Positions 1-6,115 of a stretch of 12,202 bases of DNA are shown here, piece after piece; the first letter of the stretch is position 1; each line of letters begins with the position of its first letter. Origin of the DNA: Bacillota bacterium (GTDB lineage: Bacteria > Bacillota > Clostridia > Oscillospirales > Oscillospiraceae). The stretch is from contig JAJUHD010000060.1 of the NCBI GenBank assembly GCA_029268085.1, positions 1 through 12,202 on the forward strand, read 5' to 3'. The notes below the pieces were generated by a model. It was not told the DNA's origin. It was given only the letters and a program-made list of their open reading frames with translations, and did not search any database. Both the position numbers and the translations under genes were made by a program.

Positions 1-482
1 ATCAGGCGGACTCCGTCGGAAACGGTCTAAACTATAATTCCCCATCCCTCTTCTCAATGGTTTCAGGTGACGTTAATATTGCAGCCCTTTCAGCAGTCGG
101 TGTAGCCTGCGCATTTTTCTTTGTCTGCGTAATTCTGATTTGGGCATGGTACAGACGTGAAAACCTCAATAATGAAGCGATTCTTGGTATCACACTGCTT
201 TTCGTCGCGGGTATACCGTTTCTGCTGCCGCATATGCACGACAGATATTTCTTCATGCTGGATGTGCTGACGCTTCTGCCGGCGGTGCTTTGGGCAAGCT
301 ACGCCCCCGTCGCGGTATTTGCTTCCTTTGCTTCGCTGCTTTGCTATTATTCTTATTTCAACAACGCCTATCTCCTCCCGCTTAAATACGGCGCGTTTGC
401 GCTTATCGCCGTACTCATCGTCTATCTCACCTTTACGGCTGAAAAACTTAATTCCCGCAGGCACGACGTATACCTTCCATGA
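1..482 (+). CDS. C-terminal part of an integral-membrane glycosyltransferase (mannosyltransferase-like)
   Basis: The frame is open from the window edge (first full codon at 3) to a TGA at 480-482, giving the last 159 residues of a longer protein. The fragment is mostly hydrophobic, with several predicted membrane helices. Between two of them lies the motif PHMHDRYFF, in a setting (hydrophobic helix, HMHDRYFF, helix) that I associate with Gpi18-like/GT87 and related GT-C mannosyltransferases of Clostridia. That family uses polyprenyl-phosphate-linked sugars at the outer membrane face. The active site would be in the missing N-terminal part, so substrate cannot be judged. The short tail ending RRHDVYLP is charged and probably cytoplasmic. 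The stop lies only 16 bp before the -35 box of the tRNA-Leu promoter, and no separate terminator is visible, so read-through probably ends at the tRNA terminator. The motif supports the family call; the exact enzyme is inference. Confidence 0.7.
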   Translation, partial: QADSVGNGLNYNSPSLFSMVSGDVNIAALSAVGVACAFFFVCVILIWAWYRRENLNNEAILGITLLFVAGIPFLLPHMHDRYFFMLDVLTLLPAVLWASYAPVAVFASFASLLCYYSYFNNAYLLPLKYGAFALIAVLIVYLTFTAEKLNSRRHDVYLP

Positions 483-498
483 AATTTTGATTTTGATG

Positions 499-526
499 TT
501 GACAAAACGCTTATTTCTGCTATAAT
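499..526 (+). promoter_or_regulatory. Consensus sigma-70/SigA promoter for tRNA-Leu
   Basis: A perfect -35 TTGACA (499-504) and a perfect -10 TATAAT (521-526) are separated by 16 bp, which predicts a start near 533, about 28 nt before the mature tRNA 5' end. Both hexamers match consensus fully, as expected for a stable RNA gene. The spacer is 1 bp short of the optimum of 17. Confidence 0.85.
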
Positions 527-560
527 AACCCTTGCGCCCGCTGCAAAGGGTGTAAGATAT

Positions 561-645
561 GCGAGAGTGCTGGAATAGGTAGACAGGCACGTTTGAGGGG
601 CGTGTGTCAACCGACGTGGGAGTTCAAGTCTCCTCTCTCGCACCA
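561..645 (+). tRNA. tRNA-Leu (anticodon GAG, codon CTC)
   Basis: A class II tRNA with encoded CCA. The acceptor stem is gcgagag (561-567) with ctctcgc (635-641), discriminator A642 and CCA 643-645. The anticodon stem is cacgt/gcgtg (588-592/600-604) with loop ttgaggg, placing GAG at 595-597. A long variable arm closes with gtc/gac (606-608/613-615), as Leu tRNAs require. The T arm is gggag-ttcaagt-ctcct (618-634). The anticodon and long variable arm together exclude Ser and Tyr. Confidence 0.95.
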
Positions 646-646
646 A

Positions 647-694
647 AAAGCAACGTACGGTGACTATCCGGACGTTGCTTTATATTTTTATTTG
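647..694 (+). terminator. Intrinsic terminator of tRNA-Leu
   Basis: A 10-bp perfect stem, aaagcaacgt (647-656) with acgttgcttt (672-681), carries a small inner cgg/ccg stem (658-660/668-670). It is followed by a T-rich tail (tatatttttatttg). It starts immediately after the tRNA CCA end. Confidence 0.88.
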
Positions 695-728
695 TTTTAA
701 TCACCTCACTATTACACAGGAGTATCTT

Positions 729-1433
729 ATGCTTAAACAGGTATTAACCATCAAAGGCATCCCGTCGATTTTATGGGGCGGGGCCTTGGATAAACTAATC
801 ATTGCTGTTCATGGTAATATGTCGAACAAAGAGGATAACGTTATTAAGATACTAGCAGAAGAAGCCGCCGCACGCGGCTATAGTGTCCTCAGCTTTGATC
901 TTCCGGAGCACGGCAACCGCAAAAACGAACGCTATGCCTGTTCGGTGCAGAACTGCGTTCACGATCTCGGCATCATCATGCGTCACGCACGGAGCCTTTC
1001 ATGTAACATCAGCCTGTTCGCGTGCAGCATGGGGGCATATTTCAGTCTGTTGGCATATGATTTAGAACCGCTCGATCAATGTCTGTTTCTCTCCCCGATA
1101 CTAGATATGGAACGCCTCATACGGAACATGATGGCATGGTCCGGCGTCACCGAGGAAAGACTTGAAGCCGAAAAGGAAATCCCTGTATCGGGCGGTCCGG
1201 CTCTAAGCTGGGAATATTATTCTTTTGTAAAATCTCACCCGATTAGAAGCTGGGGCAAGCCGACTGCCATTCTTTACGGTTCAAAAGACGCGCTTACCGA
1301 GTCCGATGTTGTCTCCGGCTTTTGCTCAAAGTTCGGCAGCAAGCTGACCATAATGGAAAACGGAGAACACTATTTCCACACCACGGAGCAGCTTTCGTTC
1401 TATCGCACGTGGCTTCAAAAAGCACTTATTTGA
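729..1433 (+). CDS. Alpha/beta hydrolase (serine hydrolase, esterase-like)
   Basis: A 234-residue soluble protein with the alpha/beta hydrolase layout. An early beta strand ends in the oxyanion-type HG motif (IIAVHGN, residues 24-30). The nucleophile elbow is ACSMG with Ser100, a small-residue variant of GxSxG. The acid is probably Asp187 in LYGSKD and the catalytic His is His214 in NGEHYF. No signal peptide or membrane segment is seen, so it should act in the cytoplasm on an unknown carboxyl ester or related bond. The ATG at 729 is chosen because AGGAG (718-722) lies 6 nt upstream; the frame extends back to 660, but that part falls in the tRNA terminator and lacks a ribosome binding site. 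The gene stands alone between the tRNA terminator and the HAD gene. The family is well supported; the substrate is unknown. Confidence 0.88.
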   Translation: MLKQVLTIKGIPSILWGGALDKLIIAVHGNMSNKEDNVIKILAEEAAARGYSVLSFDLPEHGNRKNERYACSVQNCVHDLGIIMRHARSLSCNISLFACSMGAYFSLLAYDLEPLDQCLFLSPILDMERLIRNMMAWSGVTEERLEAEKEIPVSGGPALSWEYYSFVKSHPIRSWGKPTAILYGSKDALTESDVVSGFCSKFGSKLTIMENGEHYFHTTEQLSFYRTWLQKALI

Positions 1434-1442
1434 AAAACCTCG

Positions 1443-1471
1443 TTGATTAATTATATGGTAAATGATAGACT
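1443..1471 (+). promoter_or_regulatory. Putative promoter of the HAD phosphatase gene
   Basis: TTGATT (1443-1448) and TAGACT (1466-1471) are 17 bp apart, and a TG at 1463-1464 forms an extended -10. Each hexamer matches 4 of 6 consensus bases. The predicted start near 1478 falls just before the AGGAG of the HAD gene. This would allow separate expression from the hydrolase 66 bp upstream. Confidence 0.5.
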
Positions 1472-1498
1472 GACAAAAACACAATTCAGGAGCAGCAC

Positions 1499-2152
1499 AT
1501 GAAAAAATACAAATATGTTTTCTGGGATTTGGACGGAACATTAAGTGACTCGGCTCCCGGAATAGTCAATTCCATTGTCTACGCTCTCGAGCATATGGGA
1601 ACCGATATAGGAGACCGAGAAAAATTGAAGAAATTTGTCGGCCCTCCTCTTGCGGAATCATTCGAAAATTATTACGGCTATACGCCGGAACAGATCGACA
1701 CGGCGGTGAAGTTCTTCCGCGAATATTATCAGGCTAACGGTATAAATGAAAACAAAATGTTCGAAGGGACTGAAGAGCTTCTCATAAAGCTCGTCGGCGC
1801 GGGCTATATCAACGTCGTCGCCACCTCGAAACCAGAACCGTTTGCAAGGACTATCCTGCACAGATATGGCATAGATAAATATTTCCTTTATATAGCAGGC
1901 AGCACCATTGATGAGGCCAGAACGAAAAAAGCGGAAGTCATAGCCTATGCTCTGGAGACCTGCGGGATAACGGACAAGTCTCAGGTCGTCATGGTTGGCG
2001 ACCGGGCGCATGACTGCATCGGTGCAAAGCTCAACGGACTTGACTGCATCGGCGTGCTTTATGGCTACGGCGAAAGGCAGGAGCTAGAGGACGCCGGCGT
2101 CGTCGCGATCGCAAAGGACATAGACGAGCTTGGCAAACTCTTTCTCGACTAA
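1499..2152 (+). CDS. HAD-superfamily phosphatase (phosphoglycolate phosphatase/nucleotidase-like, subfamily IA)
   Basis: A 217-residue hydrolase with all four HAD motifs. Motif I is DLDGT, with nucleophile Asp10 and acid/base Asp12. Motif II is VVATS (Thr109/Ser110). The motif III lysine is Lys143 or Lys144. Motif IV is GDRAHD (residues 167-172), giving the Mg-binding acids. The helical insert between motifs I and II (about residues 18-90) is the C1 cap of subfamily IA. Proteins of this type in Firmicutes are commonly annotated as Gph, PpaX or 5'-nucleotidase; the sequence does not separate these. It is predicted to be a cytoplasmic, Mg-dependent monophosphatase, possibly a house-cleaning enzyme. 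The start is set by AGGAG at 1488-1492, 6 nt before the ATG. It is the last gene before a strong terminator. Confidence 0.9.
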   Translation: MKKYKYVFWDLDGTLSDSAPGIVNSIVYALEHMGTDIGDREKLKKFVGPPLAESFENYYGYTPEQIDTAVKFFREYYQANGINENKMFEGTEELLIKLVGAGYINVVATSKPEPFARTILHRYGIDKYFLYIAGSTIDEARTKKAEVIAYALETCGITDKSQVVMVGDRAHDCIGAKLNGLDCIGVLYGYGERQELEDAGVVAIAKDIDELGKLFLD

Positions 2153-2164
2153 CACCAGATATAT

Positions 2165-2204
2165 AAAAAGCGGTTTCCGACAAACCTCGGAAACCGCTTT
2201 TTTA
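2165..2204. terminator. Bidirectional intrinsic terminator between HAD and ABC permease genes
   Basis: A 16-bp perfect stem (2165-2180 with 2187-2202) has a 6-nt loop (caaacc). It is flanked by an A run on the left and a T run on the right, so it can terminate both the + strand HAD gene and the converging minus-strand ABC operon. Confidence 0.9.
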
Positions 2205-2225
2205 TTGTGCTGTATCGCCTTCGTC

Positions 2226-2966
2226 TTAATTTGCGCTGTCGCTGTTCATCTTACGCGTGAACACAACCATCGCCAAAACCATGAGTGCGAGTGCATAGCC
2301 GATTACCCACCAAAGCTCGGGGAAAATCGCCCCGTAATCGCCCGCGAGCGCGGCGCGCCCCGCGTTGACCGCGTGAATGAACGGAAGCGCGTTTGCAATC
2401 GCCTTGAACACTCCGCCGACAAGGTTCACGTCGAACCACGTTCCCGAGAGCCACGCCGAAAGATTTGTGAGCAGCGCGCCGCAGACGCCGCCGACCTGCT
2501 TGTCGTTGAAAATACTGCCGCAAAGGAGGCCTATTGCGATAAACAGCACCGCGGCGGGGATGAGAACCACTATCGTCATAAGAATATTTATGCTGAGCTC
2601 AAGCCCCAAAAACAGTGCGACGATGAAGCAGACTACAATCTGCGCTATCGCAAGCGGGAAAAGCGGAATTGTATAGCCGAAGATGAAATTTGACGCTGTC
2701 AAGGGTGAGGTAAAAAGGCGCAGGATGAAGGAGCTTCCCCTGTCCTTCGCGATTAGCACACCGGAAAACAGCGAGATGAACGAAAGTCCAAACACCGCGA
2801 TGCCCGGTGTCAGCTTGTCAACCTCGAAAAGCGAGACGGGGATATTGGACTGGATAAGCGAGAGTAGCAGCAGAACGATTATCGGAAAGCCAAGACCGAA
2901 CATGATGTTGAGCTTATCTCTTATAATTTCCTTATAATTTCGCAGCGCGAAAGCCCTTGTTCTCAT
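2226..2966 (-). CDS. ABC-2 type transporter permease
   Basis: A 246-residue polytopic membrane protein. Hydrophobic segments lie at about residues 21-39, 55-73, 98-121, 125-150, 160-175 and 217-236, which fits the six-helix ABC-2 permease plan. The short basic N-terminus (MRTRAFALRNYKEIIRD) resembles the cytoplasmic amphipathic helix of the family. It should pair with the ATPase encoded just upstream to form an exporter for a drug, lipid or peptide; the substrate is not readable. Its ATG overlaps the ATPase stop as ATGA (2963-2966), the mark of translational coupling, and AAAGGAGG lies about 8 nt upstream inside the ATPase gene. The operon ends at the bidirectional terminator after this gene. 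Confidence 0.9.
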   Translation of the reverse strand: MRTRAFALRNYKEIIRDKLNIMFGLGFPIIVLLLLSLIQSNIPVSLFEVDKLTPGIAVFGLSFISLFSGVLIAKDRGSSFILRLFTSPLTASNFIFGYTIPLFPLAIAQIVVCFIVALFLGLELSINILMTIVVLIPAAVLFIAIGLLCGSIFNDKQVGGVCGALLTNLSAWLSGTWFDVNLVGGVFKAIANALPFIHAVNAGRAALAGDYGAIFPELWWVIGYALALMVLAMVVFTRKMNSDSAN

Positions 2967-3694
2967 AATGCCGCCTCCTTTCCGGCGAAATTGAGGAACG
3001 CATCCTCGAAGCTCTGCGTGTTCGCCGCTTTTTTAAGTTCTTCAGCGGTTCCAAGCGCCTTTAGCTTTCCCTGCGACATAATGCCGATTCTGTCCGCCAG
3101 CGCCTCCGCCTCTTCAAGATAGTGTGTCGTAAGTATTATCGTGATTTTGCCTTTCAGCTTTTCAATAATCTTCCACAGCTCGCGTCGGGCGATTACGTCC
3201 AGTCCGAGCGTCGGCTCGTCGAGGAACAGAATCTGCGGCTCCGAAATCAGCGCCATCGCAATGCTTAGACGTCTCTGCCAGCCGCCGGAAAGCGTCTTTG
3301 CCTTCTGTTCCGCGATTTCCTCCATGCCGAAGGAGCCTATCATCTCGTCGGTCTTTTTCTTTGCCTGCTCTCTGTCATGACCATAGATGCCGTAGATGAG
3401 CTCAAGATTCTCCCTTACCGACAGATTGGGCGCAACCGCAGTCTCCTGCGGAGAGACGTTGATTTTCTTTTTAACCGCCTGAGAAGCGTCATTAATACTG
3501 TCGCCGAGTAAAACGGCGTCGCCGCTTGTCGGCTTTGTGAGACACGAAAGCATTTTAATGGTTGTCGACTTCCCCGCCCCGTTTACGCCGAGCAGCGCAA
3601 AAAGCTCACCCCGCGTTATAGCAAGGTCAAGCCCATCGACGGCTATCCTGTTTTTATATTTTTTAGTCAGCGCTTTTGCTTCTATCGCGTTCAA
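2963..3694 (-). CDS. ABC transporter ATP-binding protein (multidrug/daunorubicin-type)
   Basis: A 243-residue nucleotide-binding subunit with every catalytic motif. Walker A is GVNGAGKST (residues 36-44, Lys42), the Q-loop is Gln83, the signature is LSGGW (135-139), Walker B is ILFLDE (155-160, catalytic Glu160), the D-loop follows, and the switch His191 is in TTHYLEE. The closest well-known group is the DrrA/CcmA-like exporters that pair with ABC-2 permeases. It energises the permease encoded next. The start codon is TTG (3692-3694), 32 bp inside the preceding AbrB-type gene. No ATG exists near the family N-terminus, and an AGGAGG ends 8 nt before the TTG. The overlap and the weaker start codon suggest translation coupled to the regulator. 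Confidence 0.93.
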   Translation of the reverse strand: MNAIEAKALTKKYKNRIAVDGLDLAITRGELFALLGVNGAGKSTTIKMLSCLTKPTSGDAVLLGDSINDASQAVKKKINVSPQETAVAPNLSVRENLELIYGIYGHDREQAKKKTDEMIGSFGMEEIAEQKAKTLSGGWQRRLSIAMALISEPQILFLDEPTLGLDVIARRELWKIIEKLKGKITIILTTHYLEEAEALADRIGIMSQGKLKALGTAEELKKAANTQSFEDAFLNFAGKEAAL

Positions 3695-3989
3695 TTTCCT
3701 CGCCTCCTACATTTTCCTTAATGGCCTCTGCAAACTCACCGAGGTGAGACTGATCCTCGTATGGATAGACCTCCTTGCCCTTTCCGGCAAAAATCGCTTC
3801 GGCAATGCCAAGCAGAACGTTCTGCCTTTCAATTGCTATACCTCTTTTAGGATGCGCCATGATTACCAGCGAATGACCCGGCTCGATGCCGAACATGTCT
3901 CTGATTTCCTTGGGTATCACTATCTGCCCTTTAGGGCCGACCTTGACCGTGCCCATATAGGGCTTGACTTCCTTATTTTCCTTTTTCAT
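3663..3989 (-). CDS. AbrB/SpoVT/MazE-type transcriptional regulator, first gene of the ABC operon
   Basis: A 108-residue protein. A swapped-hairpin SpoVT-AbrB DNA-binding domain at about residues 12-55 carries the signature GTVKVGPKGQIVIPKEIRDMFGI followed by EPGHSLVIM. The C-terminal half (56-108) is helical and very acidic/basic, and probably mediates oligomerisation. The domain is shared by AbrB-like regulators and MazE-type antitoxins; no toxin gene adjoins it here, so a regulator is favoured. It starts at 3989. The upstream signal is weak (GGTG about 8 nt before the ATG), and Met12 has no better site. The gene lies directly behind a promoter with an 18-bp palindrome, so autoregulation of the regulator-ATPase-permease operon is plausible. 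The family is clear; the role in controlling export is inferred from position. Confidence 0.85.
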   Translation of the reverse strand: MKKENKEVKPYMGTVKVGPKGQIVIPKEIRDMFGIEPGHSLVIMAHPKRGIAIERQNVLLGIAEAIFAGKGKEVYPYEDQSHLGEFAEAIKENVGGEEIERDRSKSAD

Positions 3990-4012
3990 TCTTTCACCAG
4001 CCCTGTACGAAT

Positions 4013-4030
4013 AGTAATACTAGTATTACT
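4013..4030. promoter_or_regulatory. Putative operator: perfect 18-bp palindrome
   Basis: AGTAATACTAGTATTACT is a perfect 18-bp inverted repeat with no spacer. It lies about +4 to +21 relative to the predicted start of the AbrB-ABC operon, where a bound dimer would block RNA polymerase. The natural candidate binder is the AbrB-type protein of the operon, although a GntR/YtrA-type regulator encoded elsewhere is another option, since such factors often control similar ABC operons. Confidence 0.65.
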
Positions 4031-4040
4031 TGTTATACTT

Positions 4041-4069
4041 TATATATCACTTGTGCTGCTGCGTGTCAA
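4041..4069 (-). promoter_or_regulatory. Promoter of the AbrB-ABC operon
   Basis: On the minus strand a perfect -35 TTGACA (4069-4064) and a -10 TATATA (4046-4041) are separated by exactly 17 bp. The predicted start is near 4034, about 45 nt before the regulator ATG, with the palindrome immediately downstream. Confidence 0.75.
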
Positions 4070-4102
4070 TACCCCAAAAGAGTTTTTGCAGACTAAGTAA
4101 AA

Positions 4103-4149
4103 GGATATATGAACTTATTTTAAATAGTCCCTTTTATGTTCATTTGTCC
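4103..4149. repeat. Imperfect interrupted inverted repeat upstream of the DegV promoter
   Basis: ggatatatgaac (4103-4114) and gttcatttgtcc (4138-4149) are inverted copies matching at 10 of 12 positions, separated by 23 bp. The right arm ends 2 bp before the DegV -35 box. It could be a two-site operator; chance is not excluded in this AT-rich gap. Confidence 0.3.
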
Positions 4150-4151
4150 TG

Positions 4152-4180
4152 TTGACTTGTTAATGAAGTTGCCGTATAAT
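4152..4180 (+). promoter_or_regulatory. Promoter of the DegV-family gene
   Basis: TTGACT (4152-4157, 5 of 6) and a perfect TATAAT (4175-4180) are 17 bp apart. The predicted start is near 4187, giving a leader of about 46 nt. It is divergent from the AbrB-ABC promoter, with about 80 bp between the two -35 boxes. Confidence 0.82.
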
Positions 4181-4232
4181 AATTTCAAAAATTAGATTAT
4201 CAAATTATTAAAACAATTTGAAAGGCGGATTT

Positions 4233-5120
4233 ATGAAATTATTCTCTCTTACCTGCTGTTCCACGGCCGATATGCCGCCGGAGTTTTTCAGCTCGAACGA
4301 TATCCCGTTCGCGAGCTTTCATTTTGTTATGGACGGGAAAGAATACCCGGATGATCTCGGACAGTCGATGCCGTTTGACGTTTTTTATAAGAAGATTGCA
4401 GACGGAGCAACACCAACGACGAGTCAAGTGAATACTGAGGATTATGAAAAAATGTGGGATCCTCTGCTCAAATCGGGCAGCGATGTTCTGCATATCACGC
4501 TTTCAAGCGGAATCTCCGGTACCATAAACTCCGCTAAGGTAGCGCGAGAGGCTATGGTAAGTAAATATCCCGACCGTAAGATCGTTATAGTCGATTCACT
4601 CGGAGCCTCCAGCGGATACGGGCTGCTTGTCACAGAGGCCTGCCGCCTGCGCGATGAGGGCAAGACCCTTGAGGAAGCGCAGAAATGGCTCGAAAACAAC
4701 AAGCTCCGTCTGCATCACTGGTTCTTTTCCACCGATCTTTCCAGTTACGTTCGCGGCGGACGCATATCAAAAGCCTCGGGAATGTTCGGCACTCTTCTTA
4801 AAATCTGTCCGCTCCTCAACATGAACACGCTTGGAGAACTCATCCCGCGTGAGAAAATACGCACGAAGAAAAAGGTCATCAGCGAAATCGTCGAGCGCAT
4901 GGCGCAGCATGCAGAAAACGGCCTGAACTACAGCGGAAAATGCTATATCAGCAATTCCGCCTGCTATGAGGATGCACGCGCGGTCGCGGATCTTGTTGAA
5001 GCCCGTTTCCCGCATCTGGACGGCAAGGTGCTTATCAACAGCGTCGGCACCGTCATCGGCGCCCATACCGGCCCGGGTACGGTCGCGCTCTTCTTCTTCG
5101 GAGATATGAGAGTGAAATAA
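4233..5120 (+). CDS. DegV family fatty-acid-binding protein
   Basis: A 295-residue cytoplasmic protein with the two-lobed DegV fold. The N-terminal EDD lobe carries TTSQVNTEDY (62-71), SSGISGTINSA (91-101) and VDSLGASSGYG (120-130). The second lobe carries the hallmark SSYVRGGRISK (170-180) and a C-terminal IGAHTGPGTVALFF (275-288). Family members bind one long-chain fatty acid, and FakB-type members present it to the kinase FakA for entry into phospholipid. No FakA is in the window, so that specific role is inference. The usual N-terminal T-D-S/D-S is replaced by TCCSTAD, still close to family pattern. The ATG at 4233 is preferred: AAAGG (4221-4225) is 7 nt upstream, while the in-frame TTG at 4218 has no site. 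It is monocistronic, with its own promoter and terminator. Confidence 0.93.
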   Translation: MKLFSLTCCSTADMPPEFFSSNDIPFASFHFVMDGKEYPDDLGQSMPFDVFYKKIADGATPTTSQVNTEDYEKMWDPLLKSGSDVLHITLSSGISGTINSAKVAREAMVSKYPDRKIVIVDSLGASSGYGLLVTEACRLRDEGKTLEEAQKWLENNKLRLHHWFFSTDLSSYVRGGRISKASGMFGTLLKICPLLNMNTLGELIPREKIRTKKKVISEIVERMAQHAENGLNYSGKCYISNSACYEDARAVADLVEARFPHLDGKVLINSVGTVIGAHTGPGTVALFFFGDMRVK

Positions 5121-5126
5121 CGATAT

Positions 5127-5168
5127 AAGCAAAGGCGAGGGTTTTCCCCTCGCCTTTGCTTGTTTATT
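5127..5168. terminator. Intrinsic terminator after the DegV gene
   Basis: A 15-bp perfect GC-rich stem (5127-5141 with 5147-5161) has a 5-nt loop (ttttc) and is followed by a moderate T run (tgttta). It sits between two converging genes and may also help stop the minus-strand DUF975 transcript, though the T tract on that side is poor. Confidence 0.82.
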
Positions 5169-5221
5169 TAAAATTAATATTACTGCCAACAATCATGATT
5201 TATTCAGATCCTTATCAAAAA

Positions 5222-5926
5222 TCAGACCATCCGGTCAAAATTAGACTTAGGCATATCCCTCAGCGCGATGTAATAGTTAGTGTATGTAACGCTGGTATAC
5301 GGAGTGACCCAGATCGTTACGAACGGGAACATTGTGAGCAGATACCAGCCCAAAAAGCTAAGATCCAGCACAAAAAGCTCACTCTTGCGCCCCTCCATCA
5401 TTTCGCTTGACGCCCTGATGCACTCAAATGCGCCGAGGTGCGGGTTTTCAATCATAATATACAGCGCCATACGGTAGCGGTAAGCTGCGATTATTCCCGG
5501 GATTATAAGCAGACAGCTCCAGAGGAGGATGAAAATGCCCATCAGTATTGTAAGCCACAGAACCTTTAAGAAGATTGCGCAGCCGTCAAAAAGATTGCCG
5601 ATGCCCGCTTTTCTGAACTGGCTGATATTCAAGCAGTAGATTTTAAAGCCCGTGTCAATCATCAGCATTACTAATCCTATTGCAAGCATCATCAGTCTCG
5701 CGCTCAGGCTTATATTGACTATCGGCGGTATATAATCGAGATTGCCTGCCATTACCTGTTCCATAGTCTGCATATAGACCTGAAACTCGCCGCTTACGGT
5801 ATATGACAGGAACTGAAGTATGAAAATAATGCCCAGATAGGCAAGTCCGATAAGAATAGGACTGGGTTTTGTCGTAGAAATGATGTTTTTTGCGTTCTGC
5901 TTAATTGCGGCGCGGTTGATTCTCAT
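5222..5926 (-). CDS. DUF975 family integral membrane protein
   Basis: A 234-residue membrane protein of unknown function. Hydrophobic segments lie at about residues 24-44, 76-96, 118-143 and 185-207. The family pattern is plain: an N-terminal MRINRAAIKQNAK basic helix, LIIPGIIAAYRYRMALYIMIENP (140-162), then a conserved S-MM-GRK-ELF-LDLSFLGW block (173-194). DUF975 proteins are widespread in Firmicutes, and no reaction is established to my knowledge. The start at 5926 is chosen because AAAGGAGAGG lies 6-7 nt upstream and the MRINR opening is the family's. The frame extends to 5965, but the extra 13 residues would include the ribosome binding site. It is a single gene converging on DegV and divergent from nadA. 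No convincing promoter hexamers were found upstream. Confidence 0.88.
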   Translation of the reverse strand: MRINRAAIKQNAKNIISTTKPSPILIGLAYLGIIFILQFLSYTVSGEFQVYMQTMEQVMAGNLDYIPPIVNISLSARLMMLAIGLVMLMIDTGFKIYCLNISQFRKAGIGNLFDGCAIFLKVLWLTILMGIFILLWSCLLIIPGIIAAYRYRMALYIMIENPHLGAFECIRASSEMMEGRKSELFVLDLSFLGWYLLTMFPFVTIWVTPYTSVTYTNYYIALRDMPKSNFDRMV

Positions 5927-5972
5927 CTGAACCTCTCCTTTGAGTTGCTGACCAGAGTTTACCACATATATT

Positions 5973-5998
5973 CTAGAAAATAAACGAAAACTTTCTAG
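5973..5998. repeat. Short inverted repeat between DUF975 and nadA
   Basis: ctagaaa (5973-5979) and tttctag (5992-5998) form a 7-bp inverted repeat with a 12-bp AT-rich spacer. It lies about 45-70 bp upstream of the DUF975 start and just before the nadA promoter region. It may be an operator for the divergent genes, but the arms are short. Confidence 0.3.
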
Positions 5999-6024
5999 TC
6001 AGAGAATATCCTCATTCCAAATGT

Positions 6025-6053
6025 TTGAATTTTTCTCCTCATTATGCTATACT
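6025..6053 (+). promoter_or_regulatory. Promoter of nadA
   Basis: TTGAAT (6025-6030) and TATACT (6048-6053, 5 of 6) are 17 bp apart, with TG at 6045-6046 forming an extended -10. The predicted start is near 6060, giving a leader of about 56 nt. No clear NiaR or NadR operator was recognised. Confidence 0.75.
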
Positions 6054-6115
6054 TTTTAATATATGCTCTTACGGAAAACGTATTATCCCCTAACATCCGA
6101 AAGGAAAACACTTCG

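Noticed and set aside
90..590. A 166-codon minus-strand frame opposite the glycosyltransferase fragment
   Set aside because: It crosses the tRNA-Leu gene and its promoter; the + strand frame has the clear membrane-protein pattern and PHMHDRYFF motif.
2130..2693. A 187-codon + strand frame opposite the ABC-2 permease
   Set aside because: It starts inside the HAD gene, runs through the bidirectional terminator, and its product is rich in Arg, Glu and Cys without any domain, as expected for a shadow of a membrane protein gene.
3663..3989. AbrB-type protein as the antitoxin of a toxin-antitoxin pair
   Set aside because: No small toxin gene adjoins it; the neighbours are a complete ABC exporter, so a regulator role fits better.
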